A DNA stretch of 64,000 nucleotides from VBDM01 sp964430565 (GTDB lineage Bacteria; Pseudomonadota; Gammaproteobacteria; Burkholderiales; SG8-39): contig CAYSFD010000027.1 of NCBI GenBank assembly GCA_964430565.1, forward strand, positions 1 through 64,000, given 5' to 3'. Each line of letters opens with the position of its first letter. Position 1 is the stretch's first letter. Below, piece after piece: positions 17,816-26,759 of the stretch. A program made the translations under genes and the position numbers. Under the pieces are notes generated by a model, which had not been told where the DNA came from, ran no database searches, and worked only from the letters and a program-made list of their open reading frames with translations.

Positions 17816-18701
17816 CGATTTTGTACTCCATTCCCGGCCGCTCGTGCCAATAGCCGTTGCACGCCGCCACGGACCGCGTGGCCTCGAGCCGGCGACACGC
17901 GTCACCTGCGCTCATCTTCCCTTTGATGAGCGCACGGAAGACCGAGAGAATTTCGCCGAAGCGGGTCTCCTGGGGGCTGATCCGCAAGACATCGACTCCC
18001 AATCCGCGCAAGTCGCCGATCGCCGCGGAAAGATCGTAGACGCGGGCTGACTGGGTCTGCGTGCCGTTCAGGGTGAGAAACGGCTCGCCGTCGCGCGTCG
18101 CGAGCGGCAGACCGTCGGGATGTTCGAGGCATCGGAACCGGCAGTCATCTTTGGGCAGGTCGTAGTGGCGCGCCGTGAAGCAGCGCGCCGAAAAGGCGAG
18201 CGGCATGCGGCCGTAAGCGAACACCTCGGTCTCCAATCCGGACGGGCGCTTGTGCTGGAGTACGCGCAGCGCCTCGCGGCCGAGCTCGACCGGCGGCACC
18301 CAGCGCTTTGCGCCGAGCTCCGCGATCCAGGCGAGCGTCGTCTCGTTGTAGACGTTGAGATGCGGGCCGGCTACAAACCCCGGAGCGCCGGCGAGCAGGG
18401 CAAGCGCGCTCGCATCGTTGGCTTCAACGGCAAACTCCCCGTTCCCGGCAAGTTGCCGCAACGCGCGCAATTCCGCTTCGGACTCGAGCAGCGCCTGGGA
18501 CGAAAGCACGACTTCCTTGCCGGCGCTGCGCAGCTCGCGCGCAAGCCCCAGCCAGTCCTCCAAGCGCAGGCTGTGGCGGCGCGAGCACACGACTTCGCCG
18601 AGATAGACCACATCCGCGGAAGAGCGGGCGACCACCGCGTAGAAATCGAGCAGCGCCTCCCGGCTCCAGTAGTACAAGACGGGTCCCACTGCTAGTTTCA
18701 T
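17808..18701 (-). CDS. ubiV: UbiV, peptidase U32-family Fe-S protein for oxygen-independent ubiquinone hydroxylation
   Basis: 297 residues. Four cysteines fit the [4Fe-4S] ligand set of UbiV: C39, C174, C187 and C191 (ARCFTARHYDLPKDDCRFRC). It forms a heterodimer with UbiU that hydroxylates the ubiquinone ring without O2, with prephenate as the known oxygen donor in E. coli. Sixteen nucleotides separate it from ubiU. Confidence rests on the cysteine pattern plus the UbiU-UbiV-UbiT order. Confidence 0.92.
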   Translation of the reverse strand: MKLAVGPVLYYWSREALLDFYAVVARSSADVVYLGEVVCSRRHSLRLEDWLGLARELRSAGKEVVLSSQALLESEAELRALRQLAGNGEFAVEANDASALALLAGAPGFVAGPHLNVYNETTLAWIAELGAKRWVPPVELGREALRVLQHKRPSGLETEVFAYGRMPLAFSARCFTARHYDLPKDDCRFRCLEHPDGLPLATRDGEPFLTLNGTQTQSARVYDLSAAIGDLRGLGVDVLRISPQETRFGEILSVFRALIKGKMSAGDACRRLEATRSVAACNGYWHERPGMEYKIDA

Positions 18702-18717
18702 GGTCGCAGCCTTAGCG

Positions 18718-19782
18718 CTATTTCCAGCGACGATGGTAGGCGCCCAGCGTGTGCTGCTGGCCCTCGCAAAGGCGCGCCAGCACCTCCGTCCAGCGCGGAC
18801 GCATGGAAAAGCGCGACGGATTGCGCGCGCATTCGTCGATCGCCTCTCGCCAGACGCGCGTCACTTCGGCGACGTAGACGGGGCTGCGCTGCCGGCCCTC
18901 GATCTTGATCGCGGCAACGCCGATCCGCATCAGCTCCGGCAGCAGCGCCAAGGCGTTGAGACTGGAGGGCTCCTCGATGGCGTAATAGGTCTCCTCGTTC
19001 ACCCTGAAGCGCCCCTTGCACAAAGTCGGGTAACCCGCCTTTTCATCCAGCGCGTAGCGGTCGAGAACGATCCCGTTCAAGCGCACTTCCAGCCCCCGGG
19101 GGCCTTCTTCCCAGCGCACCGCCTTCGCCGGCGAGCACACCCCGCGGGTATTGGGCGAATCGCCCGTCACGTAGGAAGACAGCGCGCAGCGGCCCTCCAC
19201 CATGACGCACAGGCTGCCGAAGCCGAACACCTCGATTTCCGCCTCGGTGTTCCGTGCCACGTTTTCGACCTGGCTCAAAGACAGGACCCGCGGCAAAACG
19301 GCACGCCGCACGCCGAACTGGCGCCGATAGAAGTTGATCGCTTCGTAGGAGGTTGCCGAGGCCTGGACCGACAGGTGAATTGGCAGCGAAGGGTGGCGAT
19401 CGGCGCAGTAGCGCATCAGCCCCGCGTCGGCGAGAAGCACGGCGTCGAATCCAGCCTCGGCGGCGAAATCCACCGCGCGCCGCCAGCGCTCGGCACCCCC
19501 GGGCTGGGGGTAGGTATTGATGGCGAGCAGCACTTTCACGCCGGCCGCGTGGGCGCAGGACAGCCCCTGGCGGGCCGCGGCCTCGTCGAGGTTGAGCGCC
19601 GCGAAATTGCGCGCATTGGTGTCGTCGCGCAGTCCCACGTACACGCAGTCCGCGCCGTTTTCGACCGCAGCCTTCAACGCCGGAAAGGAGCCTGCCGGGC
19701 AGAGCAGCTCGGGGACCTTCTCTCCCCGGTATGCGGCATCAGCTGCCGCGCCCGGTCGACTCGATGCAACCGCTGTGGACAT
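18718..19782 (-). CDS. ubiU: UbiU, peptidase U32-family Fe-S protein for oxygen-independent ubiquinone hydroxylation
   Basis: 354 residues. Cysteines 192, 199, 216 and 255 have spacings 7, 17 and 39, the same as the cluster ligands of E. coli UbiU (169, 176, 193, 232). The family core starts at PELLCPAGSFPALKAAVENGADCVYVG; the 23 residues before it are an N-terminal extension. UbiU works with UbiV and UbiT, so the cell can make ubiquinone while respiring nitrate or similar acceptors. It lies 9 nt after the radical SAM gene. Confidence 0.92.
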   Translation of the reverse strand: MSTAVASSRPGAAADAAYRGEKVPELLCPAGSFPALKAAVENGADCVYVGLRDDTNARNFAALNLDEAAARQGLSCAHAAGVKVLLAINTYPQPGGAERWRRAVDFAAEAGFDAVLLADAGLMRYCADRHPSLPIHLSVQASATSYEAINFYRRQFGVRRAVLPRVLSLSQVENVARNTEAEIEVFGFGSLCVMVEGRCALSSYVTGDSPNTRGVCSPAKAVRWEEGPRGLEVRLNGIVLDRYALDEKAGYPTLCKGRFRVNEETYYAIEEPSSLNALALLPELMRIGVAAIKIEGRQRSPVYVAEVTRVWREAIDECARNPSRFSMRPRWTEVLARLCEGQQHTLGAYHRRWK

Positions 19783-19791
19783 CGGGCCGCG

Positions 19792-21687
19792 CTAACCGGA
19801 CGCTTCGCCGGCCGGCTCGAACAGGAGATGGAACACCGAGGAATCGATTCGGACTGTGTTATGCAGCTTCTCGGCGACGAAGATGAATACGCGGTCGCCG
19901 TGCCGCCTCAGACGCTCCAGCAGGCGCTGCAGCTCGGGCAGAGCGACTTCGCGCAGTTCTTCGATGTGGAGCGTCAAGGTCGAGGCGCGGCTCTTGAGCA
20001 GCCGCTCCAGCGGCCGGCCGATGCCGCGGAAGAAATCGCGATCGACGAGCCCCTTGATCTTCACAGTCAACGAAGGCGTAGCGCCCGAGCGCCTGAGGAC
20101 AAACACGATCTTGCCTGCCTGCACGTACATTTGCGCCGCTCTGCGGACGGCGCGGGCGAAACGGGCGGCGACAAGATCACGCTTCTCACTCAAGTTGAAG
20201 TGACGCTCGATATAGTCGCGCATCGCCAATCCGGCGATCCAGTCAACCACGACCAGGGGAAGTTTTCGCGGCGCGAGCCACGGCACGGTACGAAGGAACT
20301 GAATGCAGCGTCCGATCCCCCCGCGAAGCACGCCCTTGGTCAGGAAGTTTGCAAGGATCGCGAGCTGCACGGCGGTGGAGTATTCGCCGTGATACACGGG
20401 TTCGCGCATATAGCGCATCTTGTTGCGTATGCGGCGTGCGATGCCGGCGTCGCCGAACAGGCGCACGTGCAGCCGCCGATAGCCCTCGACCATGGCTTCG
20501 TAGGACATGCTCTTGGGGACGATATTGGTTCCCAGCTTGGTGTTGTCCCCCGGCGCGACGTCCTCCCGCAGGCGCCCTTCCTGTTCCAGGCGCTCATACA
20601 GAGGCGTGCGCGGCAGCGCCGTGAGCAGCCCGATCATCGCCGCCTGGATGCCGGACTCGAGAATGAATTCATGCTGCGTTTCGAACGTGGCTTCGGTGTC
20701 GCGATCAAAGCCGATGATGAACCCAGCCATTACATCGATACCGTGGGCGTAGATTTTCCGCACCGAAACGAGCGGGCTTTCGCGCGTGTTCTGGGTCTTG
20801 CGCATCGCCTTCAGCGTTTCGGGATCGGGCGATTCGATGCCGGTGAACACCCAGTTGAAGCCGGCTTCGCGAAACAGCGCAAGCAACTCCGCGTCCTGCG
20901 CGAGATTCAAAGATACTTCGGTGCCGAAGTTGAACCGGTGCCGGTGCTCCGCCTGGTAGTCGCGCAGATAGCGCAACAGGTCCTTCGCCACGGCGCGGTT
21001 GCCGATGAGATTGTCATCGACGAAGAAGATGTTGCGCGCGCCGTAGCGGCGCAGGACGTCCAGCTCCCGCCCGATCTGAATGGTGTTTTTGTGGCGCGGC
21101 TTGCGGCCGAACATCACGATGATGTCGCAAAACTCGCACAGGAACGGACAGCCGCGGGAGAACTGCATGGTGATCGTCGTATACCGGTCGAGCTTCAGCA
21201 GGTCGAACCGCGGCGTCGGCGAATCGGCGAGCGCGACGACACCCGTCTCGCGGTAGAGCGGCTGTGCGACGCCCTTTTCGAAGTCGCGGCAGAACTCCGG
21301 CCAGATGTACTCGGCCTCGCCTGCGATCACCGTGTCGGCATGCGCGGCGTATAGCTCCGGGCACAAGGACGCATAGCTTCCGCCCGCCACCGCGTAGCGG
21401 CCTCGGCCCCGGTAGTAATCCAGCAGCACCTTTTGCCGCGCGAACTGCGCGCCCATGCCGCAGACCCCGATGATGTCCGCGTCCGGGTCGACCGGAACCG
21501 CTTCCACGTTCTCGTCGATGATCGCCACCTCCCAGTGCGGCGGGCACAGCGCTGCCAGCGTGGCCAGGCCGAGCGGCGGGTTCACGGCGCGCTTGCCGGG
21601 AAGCACGGACTCAACGGCCCACTTGAAGCTCCAGAAGCTTTCCGGATAGCGGGGATTGATCAGCAGCAGTCGCATGTTTCGAGCCAT
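19792..21687 (-). CDS. B12-binding domain radical SAM protein (DUF4070-type), first gene of the ubiUVT operon
   Basis: 631 residues: an N-terminal cobalamin-binding Rossmann-like domain (about 1-150, beginning MRLLLINPRYPESFWSF), then radical SAM with the CxxxCxxC cluster motif in SRGCPFLCEFCDI near residue 185, then a DUF4070-like region and a C-terminal segment (about 560-620, LTLHIEELREVALPELQRLL) that resembles a small STAS-like alpha/beta unit. Substrate unknown. Nine nucleotides before ubiU and under the same predicted promoter, so a role in anaerobic quinone or lipid modification is plausible but unproven. An internal ATG four codons in (MRLLLINP) is also a credible start. Confidence 0.88.
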   Translation of the reverse strand: MARNMRLLLINPRYPESFWSFKWAVESVLPGKRAVNPPLGLATLAALCPPHWEVAIIDENVEAVPVDPDADIIGVCGMGAQFARQKVLLDYYRGRGRYAVAGGSYASLCPELYAAHADTVIAGEAEYIWPEFCRDFEKGVAQPLYRETGVVALADSPTPRFDLLKLDRYTTITMQFSRGCPFLCEFCDIIVMFGRKPRHKNTIQIGRELDVLRRYGARNIFFVDDNLIGNRAVAKDLLRYLRDYQAEHRHRFNFGTEVSLNLAQDAELLALFREAGFNWVFTGIESPDPETLKAMRKTQNTRESPLVSVRKIYAHGIDVMAGFIIGFDRDTEATFETQHEFILESGIQAAMIGLLTALPRTPLYERLEQEGRLREDVAPGDNTKLGTNIVPKSMSYEAMVEGYRRLHVRLFGDAGIARRIRNKMRYMREPVYHGEYSTAVQLAILANFLTKGVLRGGIGRCIQFLRTVPWLAPRKLPLVVVDWIAGLAMRDYIERHFNLSEKRDLVAARFARAVRRAAQMYVQAGKIVFVLRRSGATPSLTVKIKGLVDRDFFRGIGRPLERLLKSRASTLTLHIEELREVALPELQRLLERLRRHGDRVFIFVAEKLHNTVRIDSSVFHLLFEPAGEASG

Positions 21688-21741
21688 TCCTTATCACGCA
21701 GGCCGCGGCGGCCCGAAGGGATCGCGCGGACAAAGACGACT

Positions 21742-21783
21742 AATCTAAGGTTGCCGCAAGCGAAAGACTGTGATCCAGGTCAC
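21742..21783 (-). promoter_or_regulatory. FNR/CRP-like class II promoter of the radical SAM-ubiUVT operon
   Basis: Symmetric GTGATCCAGGTCAC at 21770-21783, sharing the core of the box at 16557 (TTGATCCAGATCAA) but with outer bases changed towards a CRP-like site. On the minus strand TAGATT at 21747-21742 is a -10 match with a start near 21735, placing the box centre at -41.5. Leader about 48 nt. Confidence 0.65.
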
Positions 21784-21972
21784 GCTGCGACTGCCCGGCG
21801 GACCGCGGGACCCGCCTGTTCGCTCGGCGTTCAGCCGACGCCAGCGCAGACCGCTCGAGAAGGCGCGAAAGGGATCCGAGCGGTAACGGTCCTCTGTCAT
21901 CAGCCGGGCGCGGGTCCCGTTGCGCGGCACGCCGATCCCCAGGATGCGTCCAGGCACGTATTTCGAAGGTGA

Positions 21973-22011
21973 TTGATTTACATCAAATCTGCTCCGGGTC
22001 CTTGCTATAAA
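21973..22011 (+). promoter_or_regulatory. FNR/DNR-type promoter of the ligase-UbiD operon
   Basis: Perfect TTGATTTACATCAA at 21973-21986 followed by TATAAA at 22006-22011. The predicted start is near 22018, with the box centre about 38-42 nt upstream, the class II position within error. No sigma70 -35 element is evident. Confidence 0.72.
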
Positions 22012-22068
22012 GAAAGACTGTCAGCTTGTATCGTCTTCGTACCAGGACCGGGGGTCCCGGGAGCCGCA

Positions 22069-23556
22069 ATGTCAATGAACGCCGCCGAGTCCCTGCTTTC
22101 GGCAGGAGAGGACGGACGCACAGCACTCGAATGCGGGGATGCGCGCGCATCGTATTCGGAGCTGCGCGCCGCCGTGCGCCGCGCAGCGGGTGCCTGGCGC
22201 AGGCTCGGCCTGGAGACAGGCGATCGCGTTCTCATATACGCACCGGACAGTATCGAGTGGGTCATTGCCTACTTGAGTGTGATGTGGGCGGGCGGCGTTG
22301 CGATCGGCCTCAATTCGCGCCTGTTCGAAAAGGATCTGTCGGTCGTGCTGGCCGACAGCGGGGCGCGCTTCATTTTCTGCGATACGGGCGGAGCCGCGGC
22401 ACTGCAACGGCTGCAGCGCAACGATTCCGCTGCGCGACGGATCGTGACGCAGGACGAAGCGCGCGCTCTCTGGGACTCCGCGGACGGCATCTCCGCCGAG
22501 CAGCTTGCCGGAGATTCGCCCGCGCTGTGGATCTACACCTCGGGCACGACGGGGCTTCCCAAGGGCGTCGTTCATGCACAGCGCGCCGTGACCGAATCGG
22601 CGAGCTTCGCGAAGACCATACTGGGTGTGGACGCGAGCGCGCGCCTCTACGCCACCTCGAAGCTGTTCTTCGCCTATGCGCTTGGCAATGCCCTCTTCGC
22701 CGGCCTGCGTCTCGGCGGGACGGTCATCCTCGACAGCGAGTGGCCCGCGGCCGAGCGTGTCGTCCAAGTAGTGGAGCGGCATCGTCCGACTGTGATGTTT
22801 TCCGTGCCCACGCTGTATCTGAAAATTCTGCAGACAGGCGTTACAAGACGGCTTGCCCACGCCGGAGTGCGGCATTTCGTCTCCGCGGGCGAAGTGCTTC
22901 CCGGCGCAGTGCACAGGCTGTGGGAAGAGGCGACGGGGATTGCGCCCGTATCCGGCTACGGCGCAACGGAAACGATCGCTCTCGTATTCTATTGCAGCAA
23001 CGATAGCGGGCTGCTGACGCCGTCACCCATGGTCGAGGCACGCCCGCGCGAGGCCCCGGACCAGACCGGCGAGGCGCCCCGGCGAATCTGGCTGCGGCAT
23101 CCCTCGGTCGCGCTCGGCTACTGGAAGCGTCCTCAGGCCGAGAGCGACAGCTTCCGCGAAGGATGGTTTTCCCCGGGCGACTTGTTCCGCCGCACCGACG
23201 CCGGCGCGCTGGAGTTCTGCGGGCGCGACGACGACATGCTGAAGATTTCCGGACAGTGGGTCAGCGTGATCGAGGTCGAGCAGTCCCTGATCGCCTGTAC
23301 CGCCGGCAGCGTGCAACAGCTCGCCGCCGTGGGCCATACCGGCCGCGATGGGTTAGGCTCGGTCGCGCTGTTTGTCGTAGCCGCCGCGGGTCGCGAGCCC
23401 GAGGCGCGCGAGCGGATCGCAGCGGGGATCGCCGAGCTGCCGAAGATCAAGCAGCCGAGGCTGGTGAAATGGATCGACGAGATGCCGGTCACGGCCACGG
23501 GCAAGCTGCAGCGGCGCAAGCTCAAAGATCTTTATCTCGCCGACGCCTTTGCATAA
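22069..23556 (+). CDS. Benzoate/hydroxybenzoate-CoA ligase family protein (AMP-forming)
   Basis: 495 residues of the adenylate-forming family. The P-loop-like motif YTSGTTGLPKGVVH is near residue 155. ATSKLFFAYALGNALFAGL is the segment typical of benzoate-CoA ligases, and SGYGATETI is the adenine-binding motif. The C-terminal MPVTATGKLQRRKL carries the catalytic lysine (about K479) in a PxxxxGK motif that is a known acetylation target in this family. It activates an aromatic acid to its CoA ester with ATP. Heads an operon with a UbiD decarboxylase, two crotonases, an SDR and an acyl-CoA dehydrogenase. ATG at 22069 or 22075. The substrate (benzoate, 4-hydroxybenzoate or other) is not decided. 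Confidence 0.85.
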   Translation: MSMNAAESLLSAGEDGRTALECGDARASYSELRAAVRRAAGAWRRLGLETGDRVLIYAPDSIEWVIAYLSVMWAGGVAIGLNSRLFEKDLSVVLADSGARFIFCDTGGAAALQRLQRNDSAARRIVTQDEARALWDSADGISAEQLAGDSPALWIYTSGTTGLPKGVVHAQRAVTESASFAKTILGVDASARLYATSKLFFAYALGNALFAGLRLGGTVILDSEWPAAERVVQVVERHRPTVMFSVPTLYLKILQTGVTRRLAHAGVRHFVSAGEVLPGAVHRLWEEATGIAPVSGYGATETIALVFYCSNDSGLLTPSPMVEARPREAPDQTGEAPRRIWLRHPSVALGYWKRPQAESDSFREGWFSPGDLFRRTDAGALEFCGRDDDMLKISGQWVSVIEVEQSLIACTAGSVQQLAAVGHTGRDGLGSVALFVVAAAGREPEARERIAAGIAELPKIKQPRLVKWIDEMPVTATGKLQRRKLKDLYLADAFA

Positions 23557-23581
23557 CGGCCGAAAGCGCAACGAGCCTCCC

Positions 23582-25198
23582 ATGGGACATATTCTGATCG
23601 ACCCGCCGACCGAAAACCTCGGATCGACCCAGCATCCGGGGAAGCTGCAATCACCGCAGGGATCGCAGGCGCCCATCCAGGATCTGCGCGAGTGGCTCGC
23701 GCGCGTCGAGGAATTGGGAGAGTTGATCCGCATCGCGCAACCGGTGAGCCGCGACGAGGAAATGAGCGCCATCAGTTATCTTGTCGCGAAGCAAAAACCG
23801 TCTCCCGCCGTCCTTTTCGAGTGCGCGAGCGGCTTCGAGAAGAGTTCGATCGGCGCGCGGCTGCTCTGGAACATCCTGGGGCCGAGCCTCAAACGCATCG
23901 CGCTCACGCTGGAGGAGCCGCCGGATACGCCCACGGTCGAACTGATTCGCCGCGTGAAGGACAAGCTCAAGCGGCGCATTCCTCCGCGGGAGGTGTCGCG
24001 CGACCGGGCCCCGGTCTATGAAAACACGATAACCGGAGCCGAGATCGACCTCGACTTGCTGCCGATTCCAAAGCATTGGCCTCTGGACGGCGGGCGTTAT
24101 GCAGGCACCGGGGATGCGGTGATCACCCGCGATCCGGACAGCGGCTATCTGAACATCGGCACCTACCGGATGATGCTACAGGGCAAGTCCGAGGTCGGCC
24201 TCTATCTTTCTCCGGGCAAGGATGCGCGCCTGCACATCACGCGCGCCTGGCAGAAGGGCGAGCCCATTTACGTCGCGGCGGCCTGGGGGATCGATCCTTT
24301 GTTCATGCTGGTGGGCTCGCAGACCTTCCCCAAGAACGTTTCAGAGTATGAGTTCGCCGGCGGCATCAAGGGCGAACCCATACCGGTCGTTCGCGGCACG
24401 ACGACCGACCTGCTGCTGCCGGCGAATGCGGAACTCGTGATCGAGGGAATCATCCGGCCGAACTCCGTGAAGGCCGAAGGCCCGTTCGGCGAGTTTCCCG
24501 GCTACTACGGCAGGCCTGAGGCGGGGGCTCCGCTGATCGAAGTGACCGCCGTGCATCACCGCGCCCATCCCATTCTGACCAACGCCCTGATGGCCGACTA
24601 TCCGTCGTGCGAGCAGAGCGGATTCTTCTCCATAATCCGGTCCGCCAAGATCTGGGACGACCTCGACAAGCTCGGAATCCCGGGGATTCGCGGAGTCTAT
24701 TCGCACCCGGCCGCCGCCGGGGGCTTCGGCATGACGGTGATCAGTCTGGAGCAGCGCCACGCCGGTCACGCGGCGCAAGTCCTTGCCCTCGCGGCCCAGG
24801 TTCCGGGCGGCGCCTACTACACGAAATGGATCATCGCCGTCGACGAGGACGTCGACCCGACCGACATGAACGAGGTCATCTGGGCTATGGCCAGTCGCTG
24901 CAATCCGGTCGATGACATCGATATTCTGCGCAACACCTGGAGCACCTGGCTCGATCCGACGCAGAACCCTCCGGATGAGCGGCCCTACGGTTCGAAGGCG
25001 CTGATCAACGCCTGCAAGGAACACCGCTACCTGCCGGTGTTCTCAAAGCGGACCACGCTGCGCAAGCAGACCTACGACCGCATTGCCGCTCGCTGGAAGG
25101 AGCTCGGCTTGCCCGGGCAGATCCCCCAGGTCAGGGCTTTCGAGGAGGACCGTGCAGTCGTCTATCACGAGATCGGCGGCTTTGAGCCCGGCCGCTGA
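23582..25198 (+). CDS. UbiD-family prenylated-FMN (de)carboxylase, paralog 1
   Basis: 538 residues. The N-terminal YENTITGAEIDLDLLPIPKHW, YLNIGTYRMMLQGK and the C-proximal SEYEFAGGIKGEPIPVVRG are landmarks of the UbiD fold, which uses prFMN made by UbiX to decarboxylate aromatic or unsaturated acids. It follows an aromatic-acid CoA ligase by 25 nt and precedes beta-oxidation-type genes, an unusual setting that suggests decarboxylation of a CoA ester or carboxyl removal or addition before ring processing. More similar by eye to paralog 3 (35260) than to paralog 2 (31733), for example in the shared YENTITGAEIDLD/LENTITGDAIDIT and NTWSTxLDP segments. Substrate unknown. Confidence 0.88.
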   Translation: MGHILIDPPTENLGSTQHPGKLQSPQGSQAPIQDLREWLARVEELGELIRIAQPVSRDEEMSAISYLVAKQKPSPAVLFECASGFEKSSIGARLLWNILGPSLKRIALTLEEPPDTPTVELIRRVKDKLKRRIPPREVSRDRAPVYENTITGAEIDLDLLPIPKHWPLDGGRYAGTGDAVITRDPDSGYLNIGTYRMMLQGKSEVGLYLSPGKDARLHITRAWQKGEPIYVAAAWGIDPLFMLVGSQTFPKNVSEYEFAGGIKGEPIPVVRGTTTDLLLPANAELVIEGIIRPNSVKAEGPFGEFPGYYGRPEAGAPLIEVTAVHHRAHPILTNALMADYPSCEQSGFFSIIRSAKIWDDLDKLGIPGIRGVYSHPAAAGGFGMTVISLEQRHAGHAAQVLALAAQVPGGAYYTKWIIAVDEDVDPTDMNEVIWAMASRCNPVDDIDILRNTWSTWLDPTQNPPDERPYGSKALINACKEHRYLPVFSKRTTLRKQTYDRIAARWKELGLPGQIPQVRAFEEDRAVVYHEIGGFEPGR

Positions 25199-25199
25199 A

Positions 25200-25985
25200 A
25201 TGCTTACGCTTGAACGAGCCGGCCGCGTCGCCGTGGTCACGCTTTCGCGTCCGCCGGTGAACGCGCTCGACGACGCATTGATCGCGCGCCTCGACGCGGC
25301 GCTCGATGAGATCGTCGACGACGACGAAGTGACGGTGCTGCATATCCGCAGCGACCAGAAAGTCTTTTGCGCCGGCGCCGACCTCGCTCTGATGCGCGCA
25401 TGCTTCTCCACCGCCGACGGACCCGATGCAATGCTGGACGTGGTAGGTCGCATGCAGCGTCTTTTCGCGCGCATCGAAAACGCGCCCTTGATCACGCTCG
25501 CCGAGATCGGCGGCGCGGCCTTGGGGGGTGGAACGGAACTGGCGCTGGCCTGCGACATTCGCATCGCGGCCGCGGAGGCCAAGTTGGGTTTGCCCGAGGC
25601 GCAGCTGGGCCTCCTGCCGGGCGCCGGCGGGACTCAGCGCTTGACGCGCCTGTGCGGGCGCGGCATCGCCAACCGTCTGATCCTCGGTGCCGAGGTCATC
25701 GACGGCGCCGAAGCCGAACGGCTCGGAATCGTTCAGTGGTCGAAGCCGCGCGTCCGCCTGGCCGAGGCGGCTCGAGACATTGCGGCGCGTTTTGCCGCCT
25801 TGCCCAAAGCGGCGCTGGCCGAAGCCAAGCGCTGCATTGCCGCACAAGGCGATCCGACTCGAGATGGATTTTCCGAGGAACTCGCCGCGAGCCAGCGCCT
25901 GTACCACCATCCCGAAACCCGCCGCAGGGTTTCTGAATTCCTGAATCGAAGCACCACGCAGAGCCAATCCAAGGAGACACTATGA
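25200..25985 (+). CDS. Enoyl-CoA hydratase/isomerase (crotonase) with both catalytic glutamates
   Basis: 261 residues. Oxyanion-hole and catalytic segments are intact: ALGGGTELALACDIRIA and LGLPEAQLGLLPGAGGTQRL, with both glutamates of classical enoyl-CoA hydratases. Its ATG begins 2 nt after the UbiD stop, so translation is coupled. It would hydrate a 2-enoyl-CoA, possibly an alicyclic one. Its four-base overlap with the following SDR supports a hydration-then-oxidation pair. Confidence 0.88.
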   Translation: MLTLERAGRVAVVTLSRPPVNALDDALIARLDAALDEIVDDDEVTVLHIRSDQKVFCAGADLALMRACFSTADGPDAMLDVVGRMQRLFARIENAPLITLAEIGGAALGGGTELALACDIRIAAAEAKLGLPEAQLGLLPGAGGTQRLTRLCGRGIANRLILGAEVIDGAEAERLGIVQWSKPRVRLAEAARDIAARFAALPKAALAEAKRCIAAQGDPTRDGFSEELAASQRLYHHPETRRRVSEFLNRSTTQSQSKETL

Positions 25986-26728
25986 ATCTGAACGACAAGA
26001 TTGCGGTCGTCACGGGCGGCGCCTCGGGCATCGGCCAGGCAACCGCCGAAGCGCTCGCCGAGGGCGGAGCCACCGTGTGCATCGGCGATATTGCGCGCGA
26101 GAACGGCGAGACCGTTGCCGCCGGCATCCGCAAGAAGGGCGGGAAGGCGGAATACGTCCAACTCGATCTCACCGATCGTGACTCCATAAAGACTTTCGTC
26201 GCCACGATCTTGCAACGCTTCGCTCGCGTGGACATCCTCGTGAACGGCGCCGGCTGGGGCAAGACAACGCCTTTTGTCGAGAGCGACGACGCCTTCTGGG
26301 AAAAAGTGATCAACCTGAATTTCGTCGGCCCGATGCGGCTTACGAAAGCGCTGCTGCCGCAGATGTTCGAAAGGAAATCCGGCAGGATCGTCAACGTTTC
26401 CAGCGACGCCGGCCGGGTCGGCAGTCTCGGCGAGACCGTGTATTCAGGTGCCAAGGCGGGGCTCATCGGTTTCACCAAGGCGCTGGCCCGCGAAGGGGCC
26501 CGCTACAACGTCACGGTGAACTGCGTCTGCCCCGGCCCGACCGATACGCCGCTCCTCGCTGCCGTTCCGGAAAAGTACCGCGAAGCCTTCATCAAGGCGA
26601 TCCCGATGCGCCGCTTCGGCCGGCCGGCGGAAGTCGCCGCCGCGATCGCGTTTTTCGCCGGCCCGCAAACCGACTACATTACGGGCCAGGTGCTGAGCGT
26701 CAGTGGCGGACTTACCATGGCCGGCTGA
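25982..26728 (+). CDS. SDR-family dehydrogenase (3-/2-hydroxyacyl-CoA dehydrogenase candidate)
   Basis: 248 residues: cofactor motif TGGASGIG near the N-terminus, NGAG, catalytic Ser in NVSSDAG and YSGAK (YxxxK), and the C-terminal signature ITGQVLSVSGGLTMAG. Resembles 3-oxoacyl reductase/2-hydroxycyclohexanecarboxyl-CoA dehydrogenase (BadH)-type SDRs. ATGA overlap with the hydratase before it. A BadH-like role on an alicyclic hydroxyacyl-CoA is plausible; direct assignment is not possible by eye. Confidence 0.88.
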   Translation: MNLNDKIAVVTGGASGIGQATAEALAEGGATVCIGDIARENGETVAAGIRKKGGKAEYVQLDLTDRDSIKTFVATILQRFARVDILVNGAGWGKTTPFVESDDAFWEKVINLNFVGPMRLTKALLPQMFERKSGRIVNVSSDAGRVGSLGETVYSGAKAGLIGFTKALAREGARYNVTVNCVCPGPTDTPLLAAVPEKYREAFIKAIPMRRFGRPAEVAAAIAFFAGPQTDYITGQVLSVSGGLTMAG

Positions 26729-26759
26729 TGCAAAAAGCCAAACCGCTAGGAACCTCATC

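Larger units (their letters stand above)
21688..22068. promoter_or_regulatory. 381-bp divergent intergenic region with two predicted FNR/DNR-controlled promoters
   Basis: Between the radical SAM/ubiUVT operon (minus) and the acyl-CoA ligase operon (plus). It holds two box-plus-minus-10 arrangements, annotated separately at 21742-21783 and 21973-22011. The middle (about 21790-21960) is GC-rich with a small GGCGT/ACGCC hairpin and no convincing gene; an open frame of 70 codons there (21745-21957, minus) has no ribosome site or recognisable protein and overlaps the promoter. Confidence 0.6.

Noticed and set aside
18700..21354. Long plus-strand open frame opposite ubiU and the radical SAM gene
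   Set aside because: Same codon-bias artefact; the minus-strand proteins carry diagnostic cysteine motifs.
21745..21957. 70-codon minus-strand frame in the intergenic region before the radical SAM gene
   Set aside because: No ribosome site and no recognisable protein; it overlaps the predicted FNR-like promoter.
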